From Chloroflexota bacterium (lineage in GTDB: Bacteria > Chloroflexota > Dehalococcoidia > Lucifugimonadales > UBA1127), in the NCBI GenBank assembly GCA_028873745.1, contig JAPPNT010000128.1, positions 660-7,822 of the forward strand: a stretch of 7,163 nt of DNA. Direction: 5' to 3'. Below, in pieces: positions 1 to 5,741 of this stretch. Within the stretch, counting starts at the first letter, position 1, and each line of letters starts with the position of its first letter. The notes under the pieces are model-generated. The model was given only the letters and a program-made list of their open reading frames with translations, was not told the DNA's origin and did not search any database. The translations under genes were made by a program, and so were the position numbers.

Positions 1-114
1 AAACTCTCCAAAAACACCACTCCCCCCGCCACAACAAAAATTTTTAAACAAAAAATTGGCGGGGGCCGCCCTTTTCCCGGGGCCCCCCCTCTCGTTCTCC
101 AGAAATGGCGGCAG
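1..114. other. Non-coding, probably low-quality contig end
   Basis: No gene is supported here. The first ~100 bases are unlike the rest of the window: they begin with A-rich and C-rich runs, then show runs of C, T and G of irregular length. This looks like an unreliable read end rather than biological sequence. Rieske gene A ends at its TAG stop just inside, at 115-117, so its terminator cannot be judged. I would not interpret any ORF that starts in this stretch. Confidence 0.6.
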
Positions 115-1416
115 CTACGCAGTCCCCTTGGCCAAGTGCCCGTCCGTAGCCAGCAGCTCCTTGAAGTCCGAGGTGGTGTTCACGACGTCGACGGCGCGGA
201 CGTTGAACGCCGCCGGGTCCTGCACCGCAACCGGCTCGACGCCCTCCTGCAGCTCCCGCGCCATCCGCAGCAGCTGCCGTCGAGCGAAGATGATGGCCGT
301 GTCGCTGGTTCCCAGGTGCTCCCGGGTCCGGTCCACGATGCGCCCCATGCTGTCCGTCATCGCCTCGTCCTGCGAGCGTCCAAACGGGATGCCCGTGTAA
401 TTGAACGTGCGCTGCAGGTCGCGGTCGATCAGGAAGCCGTTGTCCATCCGGCGGATGTCATGCCAGCCGTCGATGATGTGGCCGTCCATGGTCTTGTGGT
501 GGACGCGCTCCATCTCCATGGTTGTCGCGCGGCGCATCTCCGCCTGCGATTCGGAAATGGGCTCATGCGGGTCGTAGGTGAAGGAGAAAACCGACGTGTG
601 GTCATCGTCGATGGGAATCCAGGCGTGCCCAGTCGTCGGCCACGTCGGGCTGGGGATGAGGTTGTACGCCGGCAGGATGAACTGCGTGCACCGCCAGTAG
701 TACTCGCCGTCGCCGATGTTCCGGCGGGAGCCGTAGATGAAGCCGTAGTCCGTCTCCTGCACGATCAGCTTCGGCGAGCCGTCGATGACCGTCATGTCCT
801 TGCCGTTCTTGATGCGCCGCCCGACACCCCGGGGCCGGTTGTTCGGGTCGAACCAACGGTGCAGGAAGGACACGTGCGACGTGTCCAGGTCCCCCTCGAT
901 GGTCTGCATGTAGTTGGAGTCCTGGATCCAGCGCATGACCAGCCGGTGCGACGATGGAACGCGCGTCCACTCCAGGTGCGGGAAGGCCGGCTGCACCTCG
1001 GGCGGTCCCATGTAGACGAAGATGCAGTCACCGGCCTCCACCGTCGGGTACGCCTTGATCTTGACCTTGTCCTTGAAGTTGCTCTCCGCCGGCTCCGAGG
1101 GCATGTCGACGCAGTCGCCGGCGATGTCGAACTTCCAGCCGTGGTACACGCACCGCAGCCCGGCCTCCTCGTTCCGTCCGAAGAACAGGCTCGCCCTGCG
1201 GTGGGGGCAGTAGTAGTCGACCATGCCGACGTTGCCGTTGGAGTCGCGGAACGCGACGAGGTCCTCGCCGAGCAGCCGCACGCGCACAGGGGCGCCGTCA
1301 CGTTCCGGCACCTCCTCAGAGAGCAGGATGGGCTGCCAGAATCGCCGCATGAGCTCGCCCATGGGCGTGCCGGGGCCTACCCTCGACAGCAGTTCGTTTT
1401 CCTCAAAGGACAGCAT
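115..1416 (-). CDS. Rieske [2Fe-2S] aromatic-ring-hydroxylating oxygenase alpha subunit (phthalate 4,5-dioxygenase-like), paralog A
   Basis: This 433-residue protein is a full-length oxygenase component. Such enzymes use electrons from a separate reductase to activate O2 and hydroxylate an aromatic (or related) substrate in the cytoplasm. The N-terminal Rieske domain (about residues 28-130) has the cluster motif CPH at 70-72 and CVYH at 89-92, giving Cys70, His72, Cys89 and His92 as cluster ligands. The catalytic domain carries the D-x2-H-x4-H motif at Asp178, His181 and His186. These fit the bridging aspartate and two mononuclear-iron histidines. Asp350, in the QDEAM segment before the conserved EHLGTSD (367-373), is the likely third iron ligand by analogy with phthalate dioxygenase. 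The ATG is preceded by a strong AAGGAGAGGTG ribosome site and by a promoter at 1459-1487. It is divergent from the VOC gene. The ligand set looks intact, so the enzyme should be active. The substrate cannot be read from sequence, and an O-demethylase (VanA-like) role is possible. No reductase gene is in the window. Confidence 0.95.
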   Translation of the reverse strand: MLSFEENELLSRVGPGTPMGELMRRFWQPILLSEEVPERDGAPVRVRLLGEDLVAFRDSNGNVGMVDYYCPHRRASLFFGRNEEAGLRCVYHGWKFDIAGDCVDMPSEPAESNFKDKVKIKAYPTVEAGDCIFVYMGPPEVQPAFPHLEWTRVPSSHRLVMRWIQDSNYMQTIEGDLDTSHVSFLHRWFDPNNRPRGVGRRIKNGKDMTVIDGSPKLIVQETDYGFIYGSRRNIGDGEYYWRCTQFILPAYNLIPSPTWPTTGHAWIPIDDDHTSVFSFTYDPHEPISESQAEMRRATTMEMERVHHKTMDGHIIDGWHDIRRMDNGFLIDRDLQRTFNYTGIPFGRSQDEAMTDSMGRIVDRTREHLGTSDTAIIFARRQLLRMARELQEGVEPVAVQDPAAFNVRAVDVVNTTSDFKELLATDGHLAKGTA

Positions 1417-1458
1417 CGCTCACCTCTCCTTCGAATGCCCCCCGGACGCTGATGGGGC

Positions 1459-1487
1459 ATTGTAGCGCGGGCGCGAGGGCGTGTCAC
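1459..1487 (-). promoter_or_regulatory. Candidate sigma-70-type promoter for Rieske gene A
   Basis: Read on the minus strand, a -35 element GTGACA (1482-1487, five of six to consensus) is followed by exactly 17 bases and a -10 element TACAAT (1459-1464, five of six). Transcription would start near 1452, giving a leader of about 35 bases with the ribosome site at 1421-1431. The -35 box lies within an inverted repeat (1473-1493) that could be an operator. The match is by eye only. Confidence 0.6.
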
Positions 1488-1493
1488 CCTCGC
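1473..1493. repeat. Perfect 7-bp inverted repeat overlapping the Rieske A -35 box
   Basis: The arms GCGAGGG (1473-1479) and CCCTCGC (1487-1493) are perfect complements around a 7-base spacer. The repeat covers the -35 element (1482-1487) of the minus-strand promoter and part of its spacer. That position suits a repressor operator. It has no T-run after it and sits upstream of both genes, so it is not a terminator. Its use as an operator is inference. Confidence 0.4.
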
Positions 1494-1523
1494 TATAGGC
1501 ATAGTAATCATCATCGGCGCATA

Positions 1524-1577
1524 TGTGCAGAAGTCATTGCGGCAGACCCCGCACTTGGCTATAGTCTCGTCTGCACA
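1524..1577. repeat. Perfect 8-bp inverted repeat bracketing the VOC promoter
   Basis: TGTGCAGA (1524-1531) and its exact reverse complement TCTGCACA (1570-1577) lie 38 bases apart. One arm is just upstream of the -35 box and the other is at the expected transcription start of the VOC gene. They could be two half-sites for a regulator holding the promoter. An 8-bp repeat of this kind could also arise by chance in a region this long, so the call is tentative. Confidence 0.3.
1537..1565 (+). promoter_or_regulatory. Candidate sigma-70-type promoter for the VOC gene
   Basis: A -35 element TTGCGG (1537-1542) is followed by a 17-base spacer and a -10 element TATAGT (1560-1565, five of six to consensus). 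The start of transcription would be near 1572, leaving a leader of about 30 bases that contains AGGAG (1594-1598) six bases before the ATG at 1604. It is back to back with the promoter of Rieske gene A. Confidence 0.6.
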
Positions 1578-1603
1578 GAGACCGGTATTGGCAGGAGCAA
1601 CGC

Positions 1604-2395
1604 ATGGAAGTCACGAAGCACACCCCGGGCATGTTCAGTTGGGCCGACTTGGGCTCGCCGGACGCGGCGGCGTCTCGAAAGTTCTACGCGGAGCTGTTGC
1701 AGGTCGACGCGATGGACCTGGCCGACGGCCCCGACGCCATCTATACGACCCTGAACAAGAACGGCAGGCTGTGCTTCGCCATCTACCAGATGCCGGACGA
1801 GATGGTGGAGATGATGGGCGGCCGCGCGTTCTGGCAGAGCTACTTCACCGTCGAGAGCGCGGACGAGTCCGCACGTCGCATCACGGAGCTCGGCGGGACG
1901 CTGGCTCAGGAGCCCTTCGACGTGTTCGAAGCGGGCAGGGCCGTCGTCGCGCAGGACACCACCGGCGCTGTGTTTGCGCTGTGGGAGCCGAAGAACGAGA
2001 TCGGCTCGCAGGTCTTTGCGGAGGCTGGCGCCCTCTCCTGGAATGAGCTCTACACCAACAACCCGGAGGAGTCGACAAGGTTTTACGGCGGCCTCTTTGG
2101 GTGGCAGGCCACCACCGGGCCCATGGCCGACGGCACGGGGGAGTACACCGCCTTCATGCTGGACGGGCAGCCAGCCGCCGGGATGATGGAGATCCAGAAG
2201 CAGTGGGGCGAGTTCCCGCCCTACTGGTCCATCTACTTCGGCGTAGAAGACCTCGACGCGGCGCGGGTGCGCGCCAAGGCGTTGGGGGCGACGGAGATAA
2301 CGCCGGAGCTCACCGTGCCGGAAGTAGGGCGCTTCATCTACCTGGAGGACCCCCAGGGCGCCCACCTGACAATCATCGAGATTGCGGCCGCTTAG
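1604..2395 (+). CDS. Tandem-domain VOC (glyoxalase/bleomycin resistance/dioxygenase superfamily) protein
   Basis: This 263-residue cytosolic protein consists of two vicinal-oxygen-chelate modules in one chain, at about residues 10-130 and 143-260. Each module has the same landmarks: an opening strand (SWADL at 12-16, SWNEL at 145-149), an FY-x2-L helix (27-31 and 160-164), and a final strand ending in Glu after a DTTG or DPQG turn (FALWE to Glu128, LTIIE to Glu259). This double layout is typical of CFP-30B-like and hydroxylase-annotated VOC proteins. Family members bind divalent metals, but the full metal-ligand set cannot be assigned by eye, and a non-enzymatic ligand-binding role is possible. 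The ATG at 1604 follows AGGAG by six bases. It shares a divergent control region with Rieske gene A, so a linked catabolic, detoxification or regulatory role is possible but unproven. It ends 22 bases from the convergent prpD-like gene with no visible terminator between. Confidence 0.92.
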   Translation: MEVTKHTPGMFSWADLGSPDAAASRKFYAELLQVDAMDLADGPDAIYTTLNKNGRLCFAIYQMPDEMVEMMGGRAFWQSYFTVESADESARRITELGGTLAQEPFDVFEAGRAVVAQDTTGAVFALWEPKNEIGSQVFAEAGALSWNELYTNNPEESTRFYGGLFGWQATTGPMADGTGEYTAFMLDGQPAAGMMEIQKQWGEFPPYWSIYFGVEDLDAARVRAKALGATEITPELTVPEVGRFIYLEDPQGAHLTIIEIAAA

Positions 2396-2417
2396 TCGCG
2401 CTCTGCCAGCCAGCCAC

Positions 2418-3752
2418 CTACCCCTGCGTCAGCGCCATGACCGCCGACACGTCGTCGACGGTGTCCAGCGACCACAGCGTCGAGAGCAGCTCGTCGGTCT
2501 GCGACTCCGAGAGAACGCGGTGTGCGAGCGTGCGGAACTTGCTCTCCAGCCTTGCATCGGACAGCGGGTTCTCGGGCGCTCCGGTTGCATGTGCAATGCT
2601 CTTCGTGACCTCACGGCCGTCGTGGAGCGTGACGGTTACCTCGCAGGCGTCCTCCGCCACCGACGCGTCGACCGTAGCGCGTATCTTGTCGCGGAACGCG
2701 GAGACGGCGGGGTCGAGCACGCGCTCGTCGGTGTACTGCGCCGGGTAGGCCCCGCCGTCGATGAGGCCGACGGCCATCGAGTGCTGGTGGGAGAACTTAC
2801 CCTCCAGCCCCACGCGCGGATTGGGCCGGTCCATCAGTTCCAGCACCAACGGGTGTACCCGCGCCGACACCGATGCCACGTCGTCCGCCAGCACGCCATC
2901 GTCCTCTCGCATCGCGATCATCGCGTCCACCAACGGGTGGCTGACGACGCCGCACGAGTATGGCTTGAGGCCGTTGTTCGGGACCTCCCATCGTTCGCCC
3001 AGCCCGTCGGATATTTGGCCCATGTCGGATGCCGTCGAGAGCACGGCCGCGAATCCCCGGCGGCCCTCCAGGATCTCTCGGGTGGACGTGAAGCCGCGCT
3101 GCGCCAGCAGCCCCGCCAGCACGCCGCTCTGCGCCGAGCGGCCCGCGTGAAAGGCCTTGGTCATCGACCCGAAGACCTCCCGCACGCCCGCCGCCTGCGT
3201 CCCGGCGATGCCGAGGGCATACGTCATCTGCTGCTCATCGAGCCCCAGCAACCGACCGGCGGCCGCAGCCGCCCCGAACACGCCGCAGGTGCCGGTGATG
3301 TGCCATCCCGCGTCGTAGTGGTTCGGGTAGACGGAGAGCCCGACACGGCAGCACGCCTCGACGCCAAGCACCGTCGCCGCCAGCACGTCCAGCCCCGTCG
3401 CGCCCTCGCGCTCTGCGATGGCGAAGGCCGCCGGGATGGTCGGCGCCGAGGGGTGGATGACCGTGGGGAAGTGCGTGTCGTCGTAGTCCTCCAGGTGCGC
3501 GAGGTAGCCGTTCGCCAGCGCCGCGTTCTGCAGGTTCGTCCGCGTCCCCGCGCCGATGAGGGTCGCGCTCGCCGAGCCGCCCTCCTCCTCGAACACGCCC
3601 GTCAGTATCCCCATCGACGGGTCGGCGGAGGCGTACAGGGCAACTGCCATGTAGTTGATGATGCACCGCTTCCCCTCATGCAGGATGGGAGCGGGAATCG
3701 CCTCGGTCGGCGTGTTCAGAATGAAGCGGGCAAGGGTCTCCGTCACGCCCAT
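2418..3752 (-). CDS. MmgE/PrpD family protein
   Basis: This 444-residue protein has the normal length of the MmgE/PrpD family, which includes 2-methylcitrate dehydratase, cis-aconitate decarboxylase and iminodisuccinate epimerase. These enzymes act on carboxylic acids in the cytoplasm. Family hallmarks are in order: EDYDDTH (88-94), HPSAPTIPAA (100-109), GWH-x-TGT with a following GAAAAAGRLLGLD (149-172), the helix around MTKAFHAGRSAQSG (197-210), KPY-x2-C-x3-H (263-272) and KFSHQHSMA (319-327). The first half is the helical domain and about 255-400 is the lid domain. I place the start at the ATG at 3750-3752, which has GAGAGG seven bases upstream. An ATG at 3843-3845 would add 31 residues translated from a REP-like repeat and is rejected. 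Many environmental members have unknown substrates. The proximity of the Rieske and VOC genes suggests breakdown of an organic acid, but dehydratase, decarboxylase and isomerase cannot be told apart here. Confidence 0.94.
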   Translation of the reverse strand: MGVTETLARFILNTPTEAIPAPILHEGKRCIINYMAVALYASADPSMGILTGVFEEEGGSASATLIGAGTRTNLQNAALANGYLAHLEDYDDTHFPTVIHPSAPTIPAAFAIAEREGATGLDVLAATVLGVEACCRVGLSVYPNHYDAGWHITGTCGVFGAAAAAGRLLGLDEQQMTYALGIAGTQAAGVREVFGSMTKAFHAGRSAQSGVLAGLLAQRGFTSTREILEGRRGFAAVLSTASDMGQISDGLGERWEVPNNGLKPYSCGVVSHPLVDAMIAMREDDGVLADDVASVSARVHPLVLELMDRPNPRVGLEGKFSHQHSMAVGLIDGGAYPAQYTDERVLDPAVSAFRDKIRATVDASVAEDACEVTVTLHDGREVTKSIAHATGAPENPLSDARLESKFRTLAHRVLSESQTDELLSTLWSLDTVDDVSAVMALTQG

Positions 3753-3799
3753 GTCAGTGCCTCTCTCGTTGCAGGATGGCCTCCGCGCGCAAACCAACC

Positions 3800-3826
3800 C
3801 GTTCGCCCTGAGCTTGTCGAAGGGCG
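3800..3826. repeat. REP-like dispersed palindrome
   Basis: The stretch CGTTCGCCCTGAGC followed by TTGTCGAAGGGCG is a well-known intergenic repeat type in many bacterial genomes. Its six reading frames give spurious peptides such as PFDKLRANG, FALSLSKG and RPELVEG, and all three appear here. The arms CGCCCT (3804-3809) and AGGGCG (3821-3826) pair perfectly around an 11-base loop. It lies in the region upstream of the prpD-like gene, about 50 bases before the ATG, so it may form a hairpin in that leader. This is the only copy in the window. Confidence 0.75.
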
Positions 3827-3843
3827 CGCACGCGAGCGGGAAC

Positions 3844-3849
3844 ATTGTA
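3844..3849 (-). promoter_or_regulatory. Possible -10 element for the MmgE/PrpD gene
   Basis: On the minus strand TACAAT (3844-3849) is identical to the -10 box proposed for Rieske gene A. I do not find a convincing -35 element at the usual distance, so this is weak. If real, transcription would start near 3837 and the leader of about 85 bases would include the REP-like palindrome. Confidence 0.25.
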
Positions 3850-3881
3850 CTACGGCGGGGATGGCCGGGCGTCGAGGGGAG

Positions 3882-3910
3882 TTGACCAACCCGCCGCTTG
3901 CCCCCACAAT
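3882..3910 (+). promoter_or_regulatory. Candidate promoter for the DEAD-box helicase
   Basis: TTGACC (3882-3887, five of six to the -35 consensus) is followed by 17 bases and CACAAT (3905-3910, four of six to the -10 consensus). Transcription would begin near 3917. That puts a GTGAGGA ribosome-binding sequence (3927-3933) about ten bases into the message, supporting translation from near 3941 rather than from the TTG at 4097. Confidence 0.45.
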
Positions 3911-3940
3911 GGTACGTAGTTACAAAGTGAGGATACTGTC

Positions 3941-4096
3941 ATAGCTCCCAAGACTCCGAATACCGCCCAGGCTCCCGAACAGGTTGAGCAAACGTTCTCC
4001 CGATTCTTCCGATGGTGGCGGCGAAAGCCCAGGCACGCGGATCCAGTAGCGTCCCCTCCGTCAGATATCGCGGCATCGCCTATCGCCTCTGAGCCG
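3941..4096 (+). other. Probable N-terminal extension of the helicase (52 codons, ATA start or altered ATG)
   Basis: The helicase frame stays open upstream of its first conventional start: the previous in-frame stop is TAG at 3917-3919. There is no in-frame ATG, GTG or TTG before 4097. At 3941 an ATA codon stands seven bases after GAGGA (3929-3933), ideal ribosome-site spacing, downstream of a candidate promoter. The peptide begins APKTPNTAQAPEQ after the start and contains an aromatic and arginine cluster, FSRFFRWWRRKPRH (residues 19-32), followed by a Pro/Ala/Ser-rich linker. This looks like real disordered, basic coding sequence. Either ATA is a rare start codon or a true ATG was misread or mutated. 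Confidence 0.5.
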
Positions 4097-5332
4097 TTGT
4101 CTCGCAATACCCCACCCGAAGCCTCCCCAGACGCGGCCAAGCCCAAGCGCCGACGCCGCCGAAAGTCCGTGAAGTCAGCCGAGACTGCCCCCACCCTTGC
4201 TCCGGACGCCCCCACCTCCTTCGGCCCCGTATCCGTCAGCAGGGAAGTCGCCCAGGCGCTCCACGTCATGGGCTACCAGGAACCGACGCCCGTGCAGGTG
4301 CAGTGCATCCCCCTCATGAACGCCAACCAGGACGTGGTCGCCCAGGCGAGGACTGGCACCGGCAAGACCGCGTCGTTCGGCATCCCGATTGTTGAGAAGG
4401 TGGACACTGCCCTGAAGAAGGTGCAGGCCATCGTCCTCGCGCCGACGCGGGAGCTGGCCGTGCAGGTCAAGGATGAGCTGCAACGGCTGGGACAGTTCAA
4501 GGGTGTCGGCGTCGTTGCCTGCTACGGCGGTCAGCCCATCGGCCCCCAGATAACGGCCCTCAACGCCGGCGCCCACGTCGTCGTCGGTACGCCCGGGCGG
4601 GTGCTCGACCACCTGCACCGCCGCACGCTCTCGCTGGCCGAAGTGCGCACGGCCGTGCTGGACGAGGCCGACGAGATGCTCGATATCGGCTTCCTGCCGG
4701 ACATCGAGCGCATCCTCCGCCAGACCCCGCGCGAGCGCCAGACCGCGCTCTTCTCCGCGACGATGCACGCAGCCGTGAGGGGTATCGTGCACCGGCACCT
4801 GCGCTCGCCCTCATGGGTGCGCATCGGCGAGGAGCTGCAGACCGCACCCAAGGTGCAGCAGGTCTACTACGAGGTCTGGGACAAGGACAAAGTGCGCGGC
4901 TTGGCGGGCCTCCTCCACCAGGACCTCAACGGCGGCAAGGCGCTATTGTTCCTGCGAACTCAGGCGGGCGTCGACCACCTGGTGCGGTCGCTGCAGCGGC
5001 ACGACGTCAGGGTGGCCGGCATCCACGGCGGCATGACGCAGCCACAGCGCAGCAGCGTCATGCGCTCGTTCAAGGAAGGCAAGCTCAAGGTGCTGGCGGC
5101 CACCAACGTGGCTGCCCGAGGCCTGGACATCCCAGAGGTGTCCCACGTCGTCAACTATGACATGCCCCAGAACATGGAGGAGTACGTCCACCGCATCGGC
5201 AGGACCGCTCGCATGGAGGCCGACGGCACGGCCATCACCTTCGTCACCGAGTGGGACATCGACATGCTGGACACGCTCATAGACACCGTCGGCAACGACC
5301 TCGAGCGCGGCACCCTGCCCATCTACGATTAG
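4097..5332 (+). CDS. DEAD-box ATP-dependent RNA helicase
   Basis: This protein unwinds or remodels RNA using ATP. From the TTG at 4097 it has 411 residues; starting at 3941 it would have 463. In 411-residue numbering, all core motifs are present: Q-motif GYQEPTPVQ (59-67), motif I ARTGTGKT (84-91), Ia PTREL (116-120), the GG pair (144-145), Ib TPGR (165-168), II DEAD (189-192), III SAT (220-222), V ARGLD (340-344) and VI HRIGRTAR (365-372). Two RecA-like domains therefore span about 42-240 and 252-395. The chain ends about 40 residues after motif VI, so there is no long basic C-terminal tail as in CsdA/DeaD. Instead the basic tract (KPKRRRRRK, 15-23) is N-terminal. Likely roles are ribosome assembly, mRNA decay or cold adaptation, but the subtype is not identifiable. 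The TTG has no good ribosome site, so this 5' end is the conservative choice, not the preferred one. Confidence 0.93.
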   Translation: MSRNTPPEASPDAAKPKRRRRRKSVKSAETAPTLAPDAPTSFGPVSVSREVAQALHVMGYQEPTPVQVQCIPLMNANQDVVAQARTGTGKTASFGIPIVEKVDTALKKVQAIVLAPTRELAVQVKDELQRLGQFKGVGVVACYGGQPIGPQITALNAGAHVVVGTPGRVLDHLHRRTLSLAEVRTAVLDEADEMLDIGFLPDIERILRQTPRERQTALFSATMHAAVRGIVHRHLRSPSWVRIGEELQTAPKVQQVYYEVWDKDKVRGLAGLLHQDLNGGKALLFLRTQAGVDHLVRSLQRHDVRVAGIHGGMTQPQRSSVMRSFKEGKLKVLAATNVAARGLDIPEVSHVVNYDMPQNMEEYVHRIGRTARMEADGTAITFVTEWDIDMLDTLIDTVGNDLERGTLPIYD

Positions 5333-5380
5333 TTCAGCCTCGCAAGCCCTGCCTCCCGCAACCGTTGCCCTCATGCTCGC

Positions 5381-5409
5381 TTGCTTTGGGTTCATCCCTC
5401 AAGTAGTCT
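5381..5409 (+). promoter_or_regulatory. Weak candidate promoter for the zinc-ribbon gene
   Basis: TTGCTT (5381-5386), a 17-base spacer and TAGTCT (5404-5409) give a TTGnnn-17-TAnnnT pattern like that before Rieske gene B. The -10 matches consensus at only three positions. CCCTC (5396-5400) and GAGGG (5416-5420) form a 5-bp inverted repeat around this -10 box. Transcription could equally read through from the helicase 121 bases upstream, since I see no hairpin-plus-T-run terminator between them. Confidence 0.3.
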
Positions 5410-5453
5410 GGAACTAGAGGGTCCCCGTCGAGGGCGAATGAAGGGAGAGTGAC

Positions 5454-5663
5454 ATGGCGACGCGCAGCACGTTCTCCTGCACCAAGTGCGGCCACGATCA
5501 GTTCGAGGCCGACGAGATCCGGGCCACCGGCAAATACTCACGCTTCTTTGACGTGCAGAACAAGAAGTTCACGGCCCTCTGCTGCCTGAACTGCGGCTAC
5601 ACGGAGATCTACCGCGCCCAGTCCAAGGGGCTCGGCAACGTCCTGGACTTCTTCACCAGATAG
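5454..5663 (+). CDS. Small zinc-ribbon protein (COG3478 / PF09855-like, predicted nucleic-acid binding)
   Basis: The 69-residue protein is almost entirely one zinc ribbon. The first knuckle is CTKC (Cys9, Cys12) and the second CLNC (Cys44, Cys47, with an extra Cys43), so four cysteines can hold one zinc. The intervening segment with EIRATGKYSRFFDVQNKKF (21-39) and the ending GNVLDFFTR (61-69) match what I recall of the conserved small-protein family described as a predicted nucleic-acid-binding zinc ribbon. Its biochemical role is unknown. The ATG at 5454 follows AAGGGAGAG by four bases. It lies 121 bases after the helicase on the same strand, so shared RNA-related use is plausible, but nothing proves a link. 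It is not part of the Rieske electron-transfer chain, because the cysteine spacing suits zinc and not a [2Fe-2S] ferredoxin. Confidence 0.9.
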   Translation: MATRSTFSCTKCGHDQFEADEIRATGKYSRFFDVQNKKFTALCCLNCGYTEIYRAQSKGLGNVLDFFTR

Positions 5664-5685
5664 TGCGCAGACGCCCCCTTCTCCC

Positions 5686-5714
5686 TTGACGCGCCCCTCC
5701 CCGCCGACTAGCCT
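5686..5714 (+). promoter_or_regulatory. Candidate promoter for Rieske gene B
   Basis: TTGACG (5686-5691, five of six to consensus) is followed by 17 bases and TAGCCT (5709-5714), a weak -10 of the TAnnnT kind common in GC-rich bacteria. The start of transcription near 5721 would leave a 20-base leader containing GGGAGG (5731-5736), five bases before the ATG. The strong -35 and fitting spacing raise confidence; the poor -10 lowers it. Confidence 0.4.
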
Positions 5715-5741
5715 CTAGCCAGTTGCACGAGGGAGGTTGCC

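Noticed and set aside
136..1452. Long plus-strand ORF (438 codons) opposite Rieske gene A
   Set aside because: It mirrors the real gene, its translation is rich in Arg, Val, His and Asp with no family motif, and the minus-strand frame has all Rieske and iron ligands. It is a GC-rich shadow.
1559..2365. Minus-strand ORF of 268 codons opposite the VOC gene
   Set aside because: The plus-strand frame has two clear VOC modules, a promoter and a ribosome site; the antisense frame has none.
2393..2420. Shared terminator between the convergent VOC and MmgE/PrpD genes
   Set aside because: Only 22 bases separate the stops and I find no GC-rich hairpin with a T-run on either strand; termination may be factor-dependent or lie inside a gene.
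3753..3845. Upstream ATG adding 31 residues to the MmgE/PrpD protein
   Set aside because: The added residues contain PFDKLRANG, the signature translation of the REP-like repeat. The ATG at 3750-3752 has a good ribosome site and begins at the normal family N-terminus.
2382..3944. Plus-strand ORF of 520 codons opposite the MmgE/PrpD gene
   Set aside because: It overlaps the clear MmgE/PrpD gene along its whole length, runs through the REP-like repeat, and shows low-complexity Arg/His/Val-rich composition with no recognisable domain.
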